From Gemmatimonadota bacterium (GTDB lineage Bacteria; Gemmatimonadota; Gemmatimonadetes; Gemmatimonadales; Gemmatimonadaceae): a DNA stretch of 64,000 nucleotides. Made by a program: the position numbers and the translations under genes. Each line of letters begins with the position of its first letter. Position 1 is the stretch's first letter. The notes under the pieces are model-generated. The model saw only the letters and a program-made list of their open reading frames with translations. It did not search any database and had not been told where the DNA came from. The DNA lies in contig JAIUOB010000004.1 in NCBI GenBank assembly GCA_020161135.1, positions 124,001-188,000 of the forward strand, in the 5' to 3' direction. Shown here piece after piece: positions 10,717-20,821 of this stretch.

Positions 10717-12243
10717 ATGCACACCTCCAGGACCATGCAGGCTTCGGCGCGAGCCGTCGTCATGACCGCGCTCGCGGTCACCGCGGCGGCCACGTCGGCA
10801 GCACCGATGGCGCTCCCCGCTCAAGGCGCCCCGGCGGCGGCCGCGGGGAACGTCCTCACGCTCGCCGACGCGATCACCCTCGCGCTCCGCAACAGCCCGA
10901 CGCTCCAGAGCAGCCGGAACGCCCGCGCCACGGCCGCCGCCAATCTGCGCGCCGCCAACGGGCAGTTCCTGCCGTCGCTCAGCACGTCGTTCGGTGGCGG
11001 CTATCGCGAAGGTCGACAGACGTTCTTCCAGGGCCAGGGATTCGGCTCCACGAACGATCAGCTCTCCACCGACGCGAGCGCGAACGTCAGCCTGAGCATC
11101 ACGCCCGGCGCCATCAATGACCGTCGGGCAGTGATCGCGAACCGTGACGCGGTCGAATCGGACATCTCGGCAGCCGAACAGTCGGTCCGCAACAGCGTCA
11201 TCACGCAGTACCTGACCGCGCTGCAGGCACGTGCACGTGCCGTCCTCCAGGATTCGCTGCTCGCGACGACCGCCGCACAGTTGCAGCTCGCGCAAGCTCG
11301 CAATCAGGTCGGCTCCGGCTCGCAGCTCGACGTGCAGCGCGCCGAGGTCGCCGATGGACAGCAGCGCGTCGCGTCGCTCAACGCACGGAACCAGGCAGCC
11401 ATCGAGATCGTGCGGCTGTTCCAGGCCATGGGCATGGTGCCGGTGCTCGGCACCGAGCTCGATCCCAACCTGCCGGCGGCGCCCTCCGTCGACTTGCAGC
11501 AGGTCATCGAGATGGCGCGGAAGTCGAATCCCCAGCTCGCCGCGCTCGCCACCCGCGAGCAGTCCGCGCAGCGCTCGCTCGCGTCGGCGCGCAGCGCCTA
11601 CTTCCCGTCGCTGTCGCTCAGTGCCGGCGTGTCGGCCTTCACGAACCGTTTCACCAACACCAACGCACTCATCGCCCAGAGCCAGGCGAGTGTGGTGTCG
11701 CAGAAGGCCAGTTGCATTCGTTCCGAGGAAGTGCGCGCCGCGGTGGGGCTCTCGAACAACCTCTCCTCCTGCAATGCGATCGCGTTCACGCCCGCGCAGG
11801 AACAGGCCATTCGCGACTCGCAGGGCAAGTATCCGTTCGACTTCACGCGCAACCCGTACAGCCTGTCGGCCTCGCTGTCGCTGCCGGTGTTCAACGGGTT
11901 CCGCCGGGAACAGCAGATCGAGGCCGCCCAGGTGCAGCGCCGCAACGCCCAGAACGACGTACGTGGCCAGGAGCTTCGTGTCATCGCCGATGTGACGGCG
12001 GCGCACCTGCAGCTCGCCACGGCGCAGCAGACCGTGACCCTGCAGGAGCAGAACGTGCGCACGGCGCGCACGGCCCTGTCGCTCGCGCAGGAGCGCTATC
12101 GTGTCGGTGCGATCAGCATCGTCGACCTGGTCCAGGCGCGAGGCGACTATGAGCGCGCCGAGACCGACCGCATCACCGCCACGTACGACGTCCAGCGCGC
12201 CTTCGCCGCGCTCGAGAACGCCGTCGGGCGCCCCCTCCGCTAA
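10717..12243 (+). CDS. TolC-family outer-membrane efflux protein
   Basis: 508 residues from the ATG at 10717. The start is chosen because it gives a signal peptide ending in LPAQG, whereas the further upstream frame is proline-rich and has no signal. Two copies of the outer-membrane efflux repeat are visible (about 45-250 and 265-500), with the usual entry motif LADAITLALRNSPTL and, in the second half, long alanine/glutamine-rich helices such as TAAHLQLATAQQTV. The protein forms the outer-membrane channel of a tripartite exporter. It is followed after 12 nt by the membrane-fusion protein and then by an ABC ATPase, giving a MacAB-TolC-like arrangement. Confidence 0.88.
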   Translation: MHTSRTMQASARAVVMTALAVTAAATSAAPMALPAQGAPAAAAGNVLTLADAITLALRNSPTLQSSRNARATAAANLRAANGQFLPSLSTSFGGGYREGRQTFFQGQGFGSTNDQLSTDASANVSLSITPGAINDRRAVIANRDAVESDISAAEQSVRNSVITQYLTALQARARAVLQDSLLATTAAQLQLAQARNQVGSGSQLDVQRAEVADGQQRVASLNARNQAAIEIVRLFQAMGMVPVLGTELDPNLPAAPSVDLQQVIEMARKSNPQLAALATREQSAQRSLASARSAYFPSLSLSAGVSAFTNRFTNTNALIAQSQASVVSQKASCIRSEEVRAAVGLSNNLSSCNAIAFTPAQEQAIRDSQGKYPFDFTRNPYSLSASLSLPVFNGFRREQQIEAAQVQRRNAQNDVRGQELRVIADVTAAHLQLATAQQTVTLQEQNVRTARTALSLAQERYRVGAISIVDLVQARGDYERAETDRITATYDVQRAFAALENAVGRPLR

Positions 12244-12255
12244 CCAGATCCCGTC

Positions 12256-13545
12256 ATGAAAACGCCCGTCAAGGTAGGCATCGGTGTCGTCCTCGTCGCC
12301 GTCGTCGGCGCGCTCGGCTACGCCGCCTCCCAGAAGAACAAGACCAAGCCCGTCGAAGTGCGGGTGGAAGGGGTGGAGGCGCGTGACCTCGTCGCGTCGG
12401 TGACCGCCAGCGGCCAGATCCAGCCCCGCACCAAGGTCGACGTCTCGGCCGACGTGACCGGCAAGATCGTGCGCCTCTCGGTCAAGGAGGGCGACATCGT
12501 CAAGCGCGGACAGTTCCTGCTGCAGATCGACCCTGAGCAGCCCACGGCGGCCCTGCAGCGCGCCGAAGCCGCGTTGGCGTCGACGCGTGCCCAGGCCGCA
12601 CAGGCCCGCGCCAACCTCATCCAGGCCGAGCGCAACTTCCAGCGGTCGCAGCAGATCAAGCAGGCGACGCCGGCGCTGGTGAGTGAGGAGTCCGTCGAAC
12701 AGCTCCGCACCCAGATGGAGGTCAACAAGGCCCTCGTCGAGGCGGCCACCTTCTCCGTCGAGCAGGCGCAGGCGTCTGTGCGCGACGCGAAGCAGGCCCT
12801 CAGCCGCACCACGATCACCGCCCCGATGAGCGGCAAGGTCACCCGCCTCAACGTCGAGGAGGGCGAAACGGCCATCATGGGCACGCTCAACAAGGACGCG
12901 GCGACGCTGCTCACCATCTCCGACATGAGCGTGCTGGAGACCAAGGTGAAGGTCGACGAGACCGACGTGGCGCGCATCAATGTGGGCGACTCGGCCGTCA
13001 TCCAGATCGACGCCTTCCCCGATACCACGTTCATCGGCAAGGTGGTCGAGATCTCGAACAGCTCGGTCACCCGCACCGCCGCGGCCGGAACCTCGGGCGA
13101 CCAGGCCATCGACTACGAGGTGCGCGTCCAGCTCCTCAATCCGCCCAGCGACACCCGCCCCGACTTCTCGGCCACGGCCAAGATCGTGACGGCCACGCGC
13201 AAGCAGGCGCTCAGCATCCCGATCATCGCGCTCACCGTGCGGGAGAACGAGAACCTCCCCAACGCCGACACGGCCGTGTCGGTCGGGCGCCAGCCGTCCA
13301 AGGAAGTCGGCAAGCGCGACGTCGAGGGCGTGTTCATCGTCGGCGCCGACAACAAAGTCACCTTCCGTCCCGTAAAGGTCGGGATCGCGGGCGAGCGCCA
13401 CTTCGAGGTGCTCGGCGGTCTCAAGGCGGGCGAGCAGATCGTGGCCGGCACGTACCAGGCCATCCGTGAGCTCAAGGACGGTGCGCTGGTGAAGGCCACC
13501 AAGCCCGACGAGAAGAAGCCCAACGCCACCGGGACCAAATCGTGA
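12256..13545 (+). CDS. Membrane-fusion (periplasmic adaptor) protein, MacA/HlyD type
   Basis: 429 residues. An N-terminal anchor helix (residues 7-24) is followed by a split biotinyl-lipoyl domain ([17 protein letters not shown] with [14 protein letters not shown], then [14 protein letters not shown]), a helical hairpin of about 90 residues between the two halves, a beta-barrel domain, and a C-terminal membrane-proximal domain. It should bridge the inner-membrane ABC permease and the TolC channel. The gene lies between the tolC-like gene (12 nt gap) and the ATPase gene (overlapping GTGA), so the three are translationally coupled. Confidence 0.9.
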   Translation: MKTPVKVGIGVVLVAVVGALGYAASQKNKTKPVEVRVEGVEARDLVASVTASGQIQPRTKVDVSADVTGKIVRLSVKEGDIVKRGQFLLQIDPEQPTAALQRAEAALASTRAQAAQARANLIQAERNFQRSQQIKQATPALVSEESVEQLRTQMEVNKALVEAATFSVEQAQASVRDAKQALSRTTITAPMSGKVTRLNVEEGETAIMGTLNKDAATLLTISDMSVLETKVKVDETDVARINVGDSAVIQIDAFPDTTFIGKVVEISNSSVTRTAAAGTSGDQAIDYEVRVQLLNPPSDTRPDFSATAKIVTATRKQALSIPIIALTVRENENLPNADTAVSVGRQPSKEVGKRDVEGVFIVGADNKVTFRPVKVGIAGERHFEVLGGLKAGEQIVAGTYQAIRELKDGALVKATKPDEKKPNATGTKS

Positions 13546-14351
13546 GCACAACCCACGACGACATCGGCCTGAGCACGACGGGGGAGCGCCGCGCGGTCAC
13601 CGCGACGAGCGGCGCCGCCCCGACGCAGGACTGGGTCATCGTCACGCGGCAGCTCAAGCGGCAGTACGACATGGGCGGCGAAATCGTCCGCGCCCTGCGT
13701 GGCGTCGACCTCGCCATCCGCCGCAACGAGTACGTCGCCATCATGGGCCCGTCCGGCTCGGGCAAGTCGACGCTGATGAACCTCATCGGCTGCCTCGACA
13801 CGCCCAATGAGGGCGAGTACTGGCTCAACGGCATGCTCGTCTCGGAGATGAGCGACGACCAGCTGGCCCGCGTGCGCAACAAGGAGATCGGTTTCGTCTT
13901 CCAGACGTTCAACCTGCTCCCCCGCGCCACGGCGCTGCAGAATGTCGAACTGCCGCTCGTCTACGCCGGCATCAGCGCCGACGAGCGCAAGAAGCGGGCG
14001 ATGGAAGCGCTCGAGCGCGTGCAGCTCGGCCAGCGCGTGCATCACCGCCCGAACGAGCTCTCCGGCGGTCAGCGGCAACGTGTCGCCATTGCACGCGCGC
14101 TGGTCAATCGGCCGTCCATCCTCCTGGCCGACGAGCCGACCGGCAACCTCGACTCGCAGACCTCCGAGGAGATCATGAAGGTCTTCGAAGAGCTGGCCAC
14201 GCACGGTCAGACGGTGGTCATGGTCACGCACGAGCCCGACATCGCGGCGCATGCGAAGCGTGTCGTCGTGCTGCGTGACGGCGTCATCGCCAGTGACGAG
14301 CGGCGCGACCAGTTCATCGAGCGGGTGGGCGTGGGGCACGCGGCGCCCTGA
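13542..14351 (+). CDS. ABC transporter ATPase, MacB/LolD type
   Basis: 269 residues, GTG start overlapping the adaptor stop codon (GTGA). It has Walker [11 protein letters not shown]-loop VFQTFNLLP, the signature [15 protein letters not shown], Walker [13 protein letters not shown] and the H-loop VTHEPD. These are the features of the LolD/MacB/FtsE branch of ATPases that drive mechanotransmission through FtsX-fold permeases. About 35 residues at the N-terminus precede the ATPase fold. It is the only ATPase in the locus although five permease genes follow, so it probably serves several of them. Confidence 0.93.
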   Translation: MSTTHDDIGLSTTGERRAVTATSGAAPTQDWVIVTRQLKRQYDMGGEIVRALRGVDLAIRRNEYVAIMGPSGSGKSTLMNLIGCLDTPNEGEYWLNGMLVSEMSDDQLARVRNKEIGFVFQTFNLLPRATALQNVELPLVYAGISADERKKRAMEALERVQLGQRVHHRPNELSGGQRQRVAIARALVNRPSILLADEPTGNLDSQTSEEIMKVFEELATHGQTVVMVTHEPDIAAHAKRVVVLRDGVIASDERRDQFIERVGVGHAAP

Positions 14352-14388
14352 GCGCCGACCGTCCGCCCGGCCATCGCCAGCACGTCCT

Positions 14389-14420
14389 GCGGGGCGCGAT
14401 CTGAAACGATCGCGCCCCGC
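14389..14420 (+). terminator. Perfect 13-bp hairpin between ATPase and first permease
   Basis: GCGGGGCGCGATC (14389-14401), loop TGAAAC, GATCGCGCCCCGC (14408-14420). No T-run follows. It lies in the 105-nt gap inside an otherwise tight export operon, so it may cause partial termination or protect the 3' end of the tolC-adaptor-ATPase message rather than end transcription fully. Confidence 0.5.
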
Positions 14421-14456
14421 GCGCGTAGGTCCCCCTGCCCTCACGCCCCAGCGCCC

Positions 14457-15704
14457 GTGCCCTTCTTCGAAGCCATTCGTCTCGCCCTCCGCACCATCCG
14501 CACGCAGAAGCTCAAGAGCGCCTTCACGCTCCTGGGCGTCTGCATCGGGGTGATGTTCCTCATCTCCGTCGTCTCCATCGTCGAAGGGATGGGGCGCTAC
14601 ATGGAGGAGGACCTCGTCGGCAAGCTCATCTCGGTCAACACGTTCGAGCTGCGGCACCGCCCCAACATCAACATCGGCGATGTGGACGAGGCCACTTGGG
14701 AGGAGTACCGGAAGCGCCCGCGGCTCGACATCACCGACGTCGAGCCCGCCACCGCCGGCCTCCCCGAGGGAAGCCGCTGGTACCTCTACAGCGATGCCCA
14801 GGTGGCGGTCTCGTCCAGCACCAGCGGCAAGCCGCGCACCGTACGCGTCACGGCCGTCGACGGCGCCTACTTCGAGGTCAAGAACCTCGGCGTGACCGCC
14901 GGACGCCAACTCACCGAGCAGGAGCTGTCCCGCGGCGAAAAGAGCGTCGTCATCGGCATCGATGCCGCCGAGCGGCTGTTCCCCGGCCTCGACCCCATCG
15001 GCCGGGAGCTCAAGATGGGCGGCGTCCCGTACCGCGTCGTCGGGCTGGCCGAGTCGCAGGGCAAGGCGTTCGGCATGTCCTTCGACAACTTCCTCGTCAC
15101 CTCGTTCCGCTCCCCCGCGCGCCGCCTGCTCAACTCGCGTCCCAACATCGTCGACGCGGTCGTCATCCAGTCGCCCAGTGAAGTGGCGATGCGCGAAAAC
15201 ATGGAGATCGTCCGCGCCTCCATGCGCGGCATCCGCAAGCTGCGCCCGGCCCAGAAGGACAACTTCGCGCTCCAGACCGCCGACTCCGCGCTGGAGTTCT
15301 GGAACAAGATCAAGGGTTACCTCGTGCTGGCCGGTGTGGCCCTCCCCGCCATCGGCCTCGTGGTGGGCGCCATCGTCATCATGAACATCATGCTGGTCGC
15401 GGTGGCGGAGCGCACCGCGGAGATCGGCATCCGCAAGGCCCTCGGCGCCAAGCGCCGCGACATCCTGCTGCAGTTCCTCATCGAATCCTCGACGCTGGGC
15501 ACCATCGGCTCCGCCATCGGCGTCGGCCTTGGCATCGGGCTCGCCCAGCTCATCGCCGCCGTCTCACCGCTCCCCGCGAGCGTCGCCCCGTGGTCCATCG
15601 TGGTCGGCGTGCTCCTCGGGGCCGGTGTGGGCATCATCTCCGGCGTGTACCCGGCCAGCCGGGCGTCGCGTCTCGATCCCATCGCGGCCCTGCGCCAGGA
15701 ATAG
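14457..15704 (+). CDS. MacB/FtsX-type ABC permease, type A (1 of 5)
   Basis: 415 residues, GTG start. Topology is one N-terminal helix (about 20-40), a large periplasmic MacB-type domain (about 45-280) and three C-terminal helices (about 285-405), ending in YPASRASRLDPIAALRQE. The first line of the protein (EAIRLALRTIRTQKLKS) marks it as the same subtype as the permeases at 17055 and 19648. Such permeases lack a fused ATPase and pair with a separate ATPase, here the gene at 13542. The substrate is unknown: candidates from the family are lipoproteins, peptides, siderophores or macrolides. The next permease starts 3 nt after its stop. Confidence 0.88.
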   Translation: MPFFEAIRLALRTIRTQKLKSAFTLLGVCIGVMFLISVVSIVEGMGRYMEEDLVGKLISVNTFELRHRPNINIGDVDEATWEEYRKRPRLDITDVEPATAGLPEGSRWYLYSDAQVAVSSSTSGKPRTVRVTAVDGAYFEVKNLGVTAGRQLTEQELSRGEKSVVIGIDAAERLFPGLDPIGRELKMGGVPYRVVGLAESQGKAFGMSFDNFLVTSFRSPARRLLNSRPNIVDAVVIQSPSEVAMRENMEIVRASMRGIRKLRPAQKDNFALQTADSALEFWNKIKGYLVLAGVALPAIGLVVGAIVIMNIMLVAVAERTAEIGIRKALGAKRRDILLQFLIESSTLGTIGSAIGVGLGIGLAQLIAAVSPLPASVAPWSIVVGVLLGAGVGIISGVYPASRASRLDPIAALRQE

Positions 15705-15707
15705 TCC

Positions 15708-16961
15708 ATGTCCGCCTTCACCACCCGTCTCTCGGCCGTCGCCGAAGGCGTGCGCATTGCTGTCGACTCCGTGCGCGCCAACAAGGTGCGCGCGGGGCTC
15801 ACGATTCTCGGCATCGCCGTGGGCGTGTTCGTCGTGGTGGCCATCTCGGCCGCGATTCACGGCATCAACCAGTCCGTCGCGAAAGACTTCGCCAGCACCG
15901 GCCCGACGACGTTCTTCGTCACGCGCTATCCCATCAGCTTCGAAAACTGCGATGGCAGCGAAGGAAGCTGCGCGTGGCTCCGTAATCCGCCGCTGCGGGC
16001 CAACGAGATCGAGTCGCTGCGCCGCCTCGCCAGCGTCGAAGCCGTCGGCGAGCGCATCGACTGGAGTGCAAAGGCCAAGTACCGCGACCGCGAACTCCCC
16101 TCGACGGCGGTCGAGGGCTACTCCGCGGAGTGGACCACGATCAGTGCGCCGGAGGTGTATCCGGGACGCGCCTTCACCGCCGCCGAGGCGCGCACGGGCG
16201 CGCGCGTGGCCGTGATCACCGCGCTCATGGCCGAGCGCGTGTTCGGCGACTCCGACCCACTCGGCAAGACCATCCTGCTCAACAGCGTGCCGTTCGAGGT
16301 CATCGGCATCTACAAGGACAACGCGAGCTTCCTGTCCGGTGGCGATCGGCCCAAGGCGGTCGTGCCCATCCGCGCCATCGTGCGCTACCTCGGGGCCCGC
16401 GAGAGCAATCAGGGGCTCGCCGTGAAGCCGCGTGAGGGTGTCGCCCAGTCGATCGTGATCGACGATGTGACCGCCGCGATCCGTGGCATCCGCGGCCTCC
16501 GTCCGCGGGAGGAATCGAGCTTCGCGATCATCACCCAGGACAAGCTGCTCGAGACCTACAACAGCGTCTTTGGGATGTTCTTCCTGGTCATGATCGCCCT
16601 GTCCGGCGTCGGGCTCATCGTCGGCGGCGTGGGCGTCGTGGCCATCATGATGATCTCGGTGACCGAGCGGACCCGGGAGATCGGGGTGCGCAAGGCACTG
16701 GGCGCGACCAAGGCGACGATTCTTTGGCAGTTCCTCGTCGAGGCGGCCACGCTCACCGGCATCGGCGGCGCCATCGGACTTTTCGTGGGCTGGCTCGGCG
16801 CCATCGCGATTCGCTCCTTTACCCCCATCGAGGCGAGCATTCCCCCGCTGGCTGTCGTGGCGGCGCTGGGCGCCTCGTGTGTCACGGGCATCCTGTTCGG
16901 CATGCTGCCCGCCAGCCGGGCCGCGCGCCTCGACCCGGTCGAAGCGCTGCGCTACGAGTAG
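15708..16961 (+). CDS. MacB/FtsX-type ABC permease, type B (2 of 5)
   Basis: 417 residues. Same four-helix MacB layout as its neighbour but a different subtype: the N-terminus reads AVDSVRANKVRAGLTILGIAVG and the C-terminus ARLDPVEALRYE. A short cysteine pair (NCDGSEGSCAW, about residues 80-90) in the periplasmic domain could form a disulfide; its counterpart at 18303 has a similar pair. Translational coupling to the type A gene (3-nt gap) suggests the two form a heterodimer. In the coupling region before the last helices it has TERTREIGVRKALGA, the segment that is missing in the broken permease at 19648. Confidence 0.88.
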   Translation: MSAFTTRLSAVAEGVRIAVDSVRANKVRAGLTILGIAVGVFVVVAISAAIHGINQSVAKDFASTGPTTFFVTRYPISFENCDGSEGSCAWLRNPPLRANEIESLRRLASVEAVGERIDWSAKAKYRDRELPSTAVEGYSAEWTTISAPEVYPGRAFTAAEARTGARVAVITALMAERVFGDSDPLGKTILLNSVPFEVIGIYKDNASFLSGGDRPKAVVPIRAIVRYLGARESNQGLAVKPREGVAQSIVIDDVTAAIRGIRGLRPREESSFAIITQDKLLETYNSVFGMFFLVMIALSGVGLIVGGVGVVAIMMISVTERTREIGVRKALGATKATILWQFLVEAATLTGIGGAIGLFVGWLGAIAIRSFTPIEASIPPLAVVAALGASCVTGILFGMLPASRAARLDPVEALRYE

Positions 16962-17054
16962 CGACCGGCCAGCGGGGGGCCCGCTCCGGCTGGAAACAAG
17001 CGCAGGGCCAAGGAGCGTGGGAACAGGGCTGGACCGGGCGCTTATTGTTCCCGG

Positions 17055-18296
17055 GTGAACCCCCTCGACGCCATCCGCCTCGCCCTGACCCAGCTCCGGG
17101 TCCAGAAGCTGAAGAGTTTCTTCACCCTGCTCGGTGTCATGATCGGGGTGATGTTCCTCATCGCCGTCGTCAGCATCGTCGAAGGGATGGGGCGCTATGT
17201 GGAGGAGGACTTCGCGTCGCGCCTGATCGGCACGAACACCTTCACGCTGCGCCGGTTCGACAACGTCGGCCCCGGCGGCAATCGCGGCTTCGACGCCCGG
17301 GAGGCCGCGCGTCGGCCCCTGCTGCGCATGCCCGACATCGACGCGGTGCGCGCCGCGCTCCCGACGACGCTGCGCAGCACCATCAGCAGCGAGACGTTCA
17401 AGTACGCGTCGGCGCCCGGCGCCAGGCCGCGGCAGGTGCAGGCGGTCGCCACCGACGCGAACTACTTCGCCATCAAGAAGTTCGCGGTGACGCAGGGGCG
17501 CGCCTTCACCGATCAGGAAGTGCGCGCGGGCTCCCCGGTGCTCGTCATCGGCGTGGAGGTGGCCGAGCACTTCTTCCCGGGCCTCAACCCGGAAGGACGC
17601 CAGATTCGCGTGTCGGGCGTGCCCTTCACGGTCATCGGCGTCATCGAGAAGCAGGGGTCGGTGTTCGGCTTCTCGCTCGACCGGCTGGCCATCGCGCCCA
17701 CCACGTCGCCCATGGGGCGCATCATTCGCCCGCAGCGCGACATCTCGAGCCTCATCGTGCAGGCGCCCACCGCGCCCGACGTGGCCGAGGGCATCGAAGC
17801 CGCGCGCAGCGCGCTGCGCGCCTTCCGCGGCCTCCGCGCCGGGGAGCCCGACAACTTCGGACTCGTCACGCAGGACGCAGCCTTCGGCTTCATCAAGCAG
17901 CTCAAGGGCCGTCTCGTCGTCTTCGGCACGGCGCTGCCGGCCGTCAGCCTCGTGGTCGGGGCGATGGTCATCATGAACATCATGCTGGTGGCCGTTGCCG
18001 AGCGCACCCGGGAGATCGGCGTGCGCAAGGCGCTCGGCGCGCGGCGCGGCGACATTCTCTCCCAGTTCCTCGTGGAGGCGGCGACGCTCAGCACGCTCGG
18101 CGCCGCCATCGGTATCGCGCTGGGCATCGGGTTGGCGAAGTCCATTGCCGCACTCACCCCACTGCCGGCGGCGGTGGCGCCGTGGTCGGTGGTTGCGGCA
18201 CTGGTGACGGGCGCCGGCGTCGGCATCGCGGCCGGTCTCTACCCCGCGAGCCGCGCGTCACGGCTCGATCCCATCACCGCGCTGCGGCAGGAGTAG
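17055..18296 (+). CDS. MacB/FtsX-type ABC permease, type A (3 of 5)
   Basis: 413 residues, GTG start. It is closely related to the permease at 14457, sharing QLRVQKLKSFFTLLGVMIGVMFL at the start and RASRLDPITALRQE at the end, with the same periplasmic domain and three C-terminal helices. It is separated from the preceding type B gene by 93 nt, and TATTGT lies 6 nt before the GTG, so this pair may have its own leaderless promoter. The gap also contains a GC-rich inverted repeat without T-run. The following type B gene starts 6 nt after the stop. Confidence 0.88.
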   Translation: MNPLDAIRLALTQLRVQKLKSFFTLLGVMIGVMFLIAVVSIVEGMGRYVEEDFASRLIGTNTFTLRRFDNVGPGGNRGFDAREAARRPLLRMPDIDAVRAALPTTLRSTISSETFKYASAPGARPRQVQAVATDANYFAIKKFAVTQGRAFTDQEVRAGSPVLVIGVEVAEHFFPGLNPEGRQIRVSGVPFTVIGVIEKQGSVFGFSLDRLAIAPTTSPMGRIIRPQRDISSLIVQAPTAPDVAEGIEAARSALRAFRGLRAGEPDNFGLVTQDAAFGFIKQLKGRLVVFGTALPAVSLVVGAMVIMNIMLVAVAERTREIGVRKALGARRGDILSQFLVEAATLSTLGAAIGIALGIGLAKSIAALTPLPAAVAPWSVVAALVTGAGVGIAAGLYPASRASRLDPITALRQE

Positions 18297-18302
18297 CCCG
18301 CC

Positions 18303-19559
<1,257 letters not shown>

Positions 19560-19589
19560 CCTCCCGCTGACCAGCGGCTGACGCGACCC

Positions 19590-19614
19590 GGAGCGGCGTC
19601 ACACGCCCCGCTCC
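19590..19614 (+). terminator. GC hairpin after the fourth permease
   Basis: GGAGCGGCG pairs with CGCCCCGCTCC (two unpaired bases) around the loop TCACA, 30 nt after the stop of the fourth permease. No T-run follows; it is a possible weak terminator. Confidence 0.35.
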
Positions 19615-19647
19615 CCGCGACGCCGTGCACCGCGCTAGACTCAAGGC

Positions 19648-20631
19648 ATGCGGTTCGCCGACGTGGTGCGCCTGGCTCTCGTGCAATTGCGCGTCAATCC
19701 GCTGCGCACGCTCTTCACCCTGCTGGGCATTGTCGTCTCCGTCGGCTTCCTCGTGGCCGTCGTCGCGATCATCCAGGGGATGAACGCGTACGTGAAGGAG
19801 AACATCGCCGACGCCATGATCGGCATGAACACCTTCCAGGTACGCCGGCTCCCGATCAGTCTCGGCCTCTTCACCGACGACGAGTTCCGGCTGCTGCAGC
19901 GCCGCCCCCGCATCGATGAACGGGACGCCGAGGCCGTCCGTGCGGCGCTCCCCGACGCTCGCGCCATCAGCCTGCAGAGCGGCTGGCCCACTCCGCAGGC
20001 GGACATGACGTGGCGCGATCGCACGCTGGGCAGTGTGCAGCTCTTCGGCGTCACCGCCGACTATCAGGTCGTGCAGGACTATCGCTTCACGGCAGGGCGT
20101 CCGCTGAGTGATGTCGACGTGCGGGAGCGACGCAACGTCATCGTCGTGGGCGCCGACATCGCGACCAAGCTGTTCGAGGGCACGAGCCCCATCGACAAGG
20201 AAGTCCGCGTGGCCGGCAAGCGGTTCACGATTGTCGGCGTGATCGCGCGCAAGGGGCGTGTCCTTGGCCAGTCGTTCGACGGCTTCGCGCTCATGCCCAT
20301 CGCGGCGTTCGAGAGCATCTACGGACGGCGTCAGGCCACGACCATCTCGGTAAAGCTCGACGACGCCGCCAGTGTGGGCCCTGCCATGGCGCGCGCCGAA
20401 GAGGCGATGCGCGTCTCGCGCGGGCTCCGGCCATCCGATCGCAACAACTTCGACGTCGGCACGGCCGATGCCCTCGTCGACTTCTGGAAGCAGCTCACCA
20501 AGGTGCTCTTCGCCGTGGTGCCCGCCGTGGTCGCCATCGGCGTGCTCGTGGGCGGCATCGTGATCATGAACATCATGCTCATGGCGGTCACCGAGCTACG
20601 GGTGGTGCGCGGATCTGTCAATAAGAATTGA
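19648..20631 (+). pseudogene. MacB/FtsX-type ABC permease, type A (5 of 5), truncated at the photosynthesis block
   Basis: 327 residues, where intact type A neighbours have 413-415. The match is continuous from the start (ADVVRLALVQLRVNPLRTL) through the first C-terminal helix to MNIMLMAVTE, residue 316 (nt 20595). The neighbours continue with RTREIGVRKALGA and two more helices; here the frame reads LRVVRGSVNKN and stops. About 90 residues, including the cytoplasmic coupling segment and the last two helices, are missing, so it should not function. The lost 3' end is not found elsewhere in the window. Directly downstream come photosynthesis regulator genes, so this is the likely insertion or rearrangement point. 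TAGACT lies 6 nt before the ATG (leaderless geometry). Confidence 0.85.
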
Positions 20632-20657
20632 CGTCTATATGGCTTGACAATACCACA
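20616..20657 (+). promoter_or_regulatory. Candidate PpsR/CrtJ operator pair before ppaA
   Basis: PpsR/CrtJ binds TGT-N12-ACA, often as two sites. Here TGT-N12-ACG (20616-20633) contains a perfect inverted core GTCAAT/ATTGAC, and TGG-N12-ACA (20640-20657) follows after 6 nt and covers the -35 hexamer. Each site has one mismatch to the consensus. The stretch is also clearly more AT-rich than its surroundings. The arrangement would let PpsR repress its own operon. Confidence 0.5.
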
Positions 20658-20672
20658 CGTCGCTCGCATACT
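20644..20672 (+). promoter_or_regulatory. Sigma-70-like promoter for ppaA-ppsR
   Basis: TTGACA (20644-20649), 17-nt spacer, CATACT (20667-20672, 4 of 6 matches to TATAAT). The expected start near 20679 leaves a leader of about 140 nt before the ppaA ATG. This is a perfect proteobacterial -35, unlike the putative promoters of the surrounding native genes, which show only a -10-like hexamer. Confidence 0.6.
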
Positions 20673-20821
20673 CGCGACGCCATCGCTCTGGCGTGTTGTG
20701 GGTCCTTTACGCCATTGCGCCCCCCTACCCCCACCGCAAAGTTCGGCGGACCGCACCCTGTCAGGCCCTCTCACGGCCGGCCTTCTTTGCGCCGCTCGTG
20801 CAGGGCTCCTGCCCCGTCCAC

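Noticed and set aside
10696..13551. Open minus-strand frame of 951 codons opposite the tolC-adaptor genes
   Set aside because: It is antisense to two well-conserved genes, its product is a low-complexity Arg/Gly/Asp/Leu mix, and such frames are common at 70% GC.
20693..20821. In-frame 43-codon extension upstream of the ppaA ATG
   Set aside because: The extension is unlike regulator N-termini, begins only about 20 nt after the -10, and homology-like sequence starts at MDNAFRAHQ.
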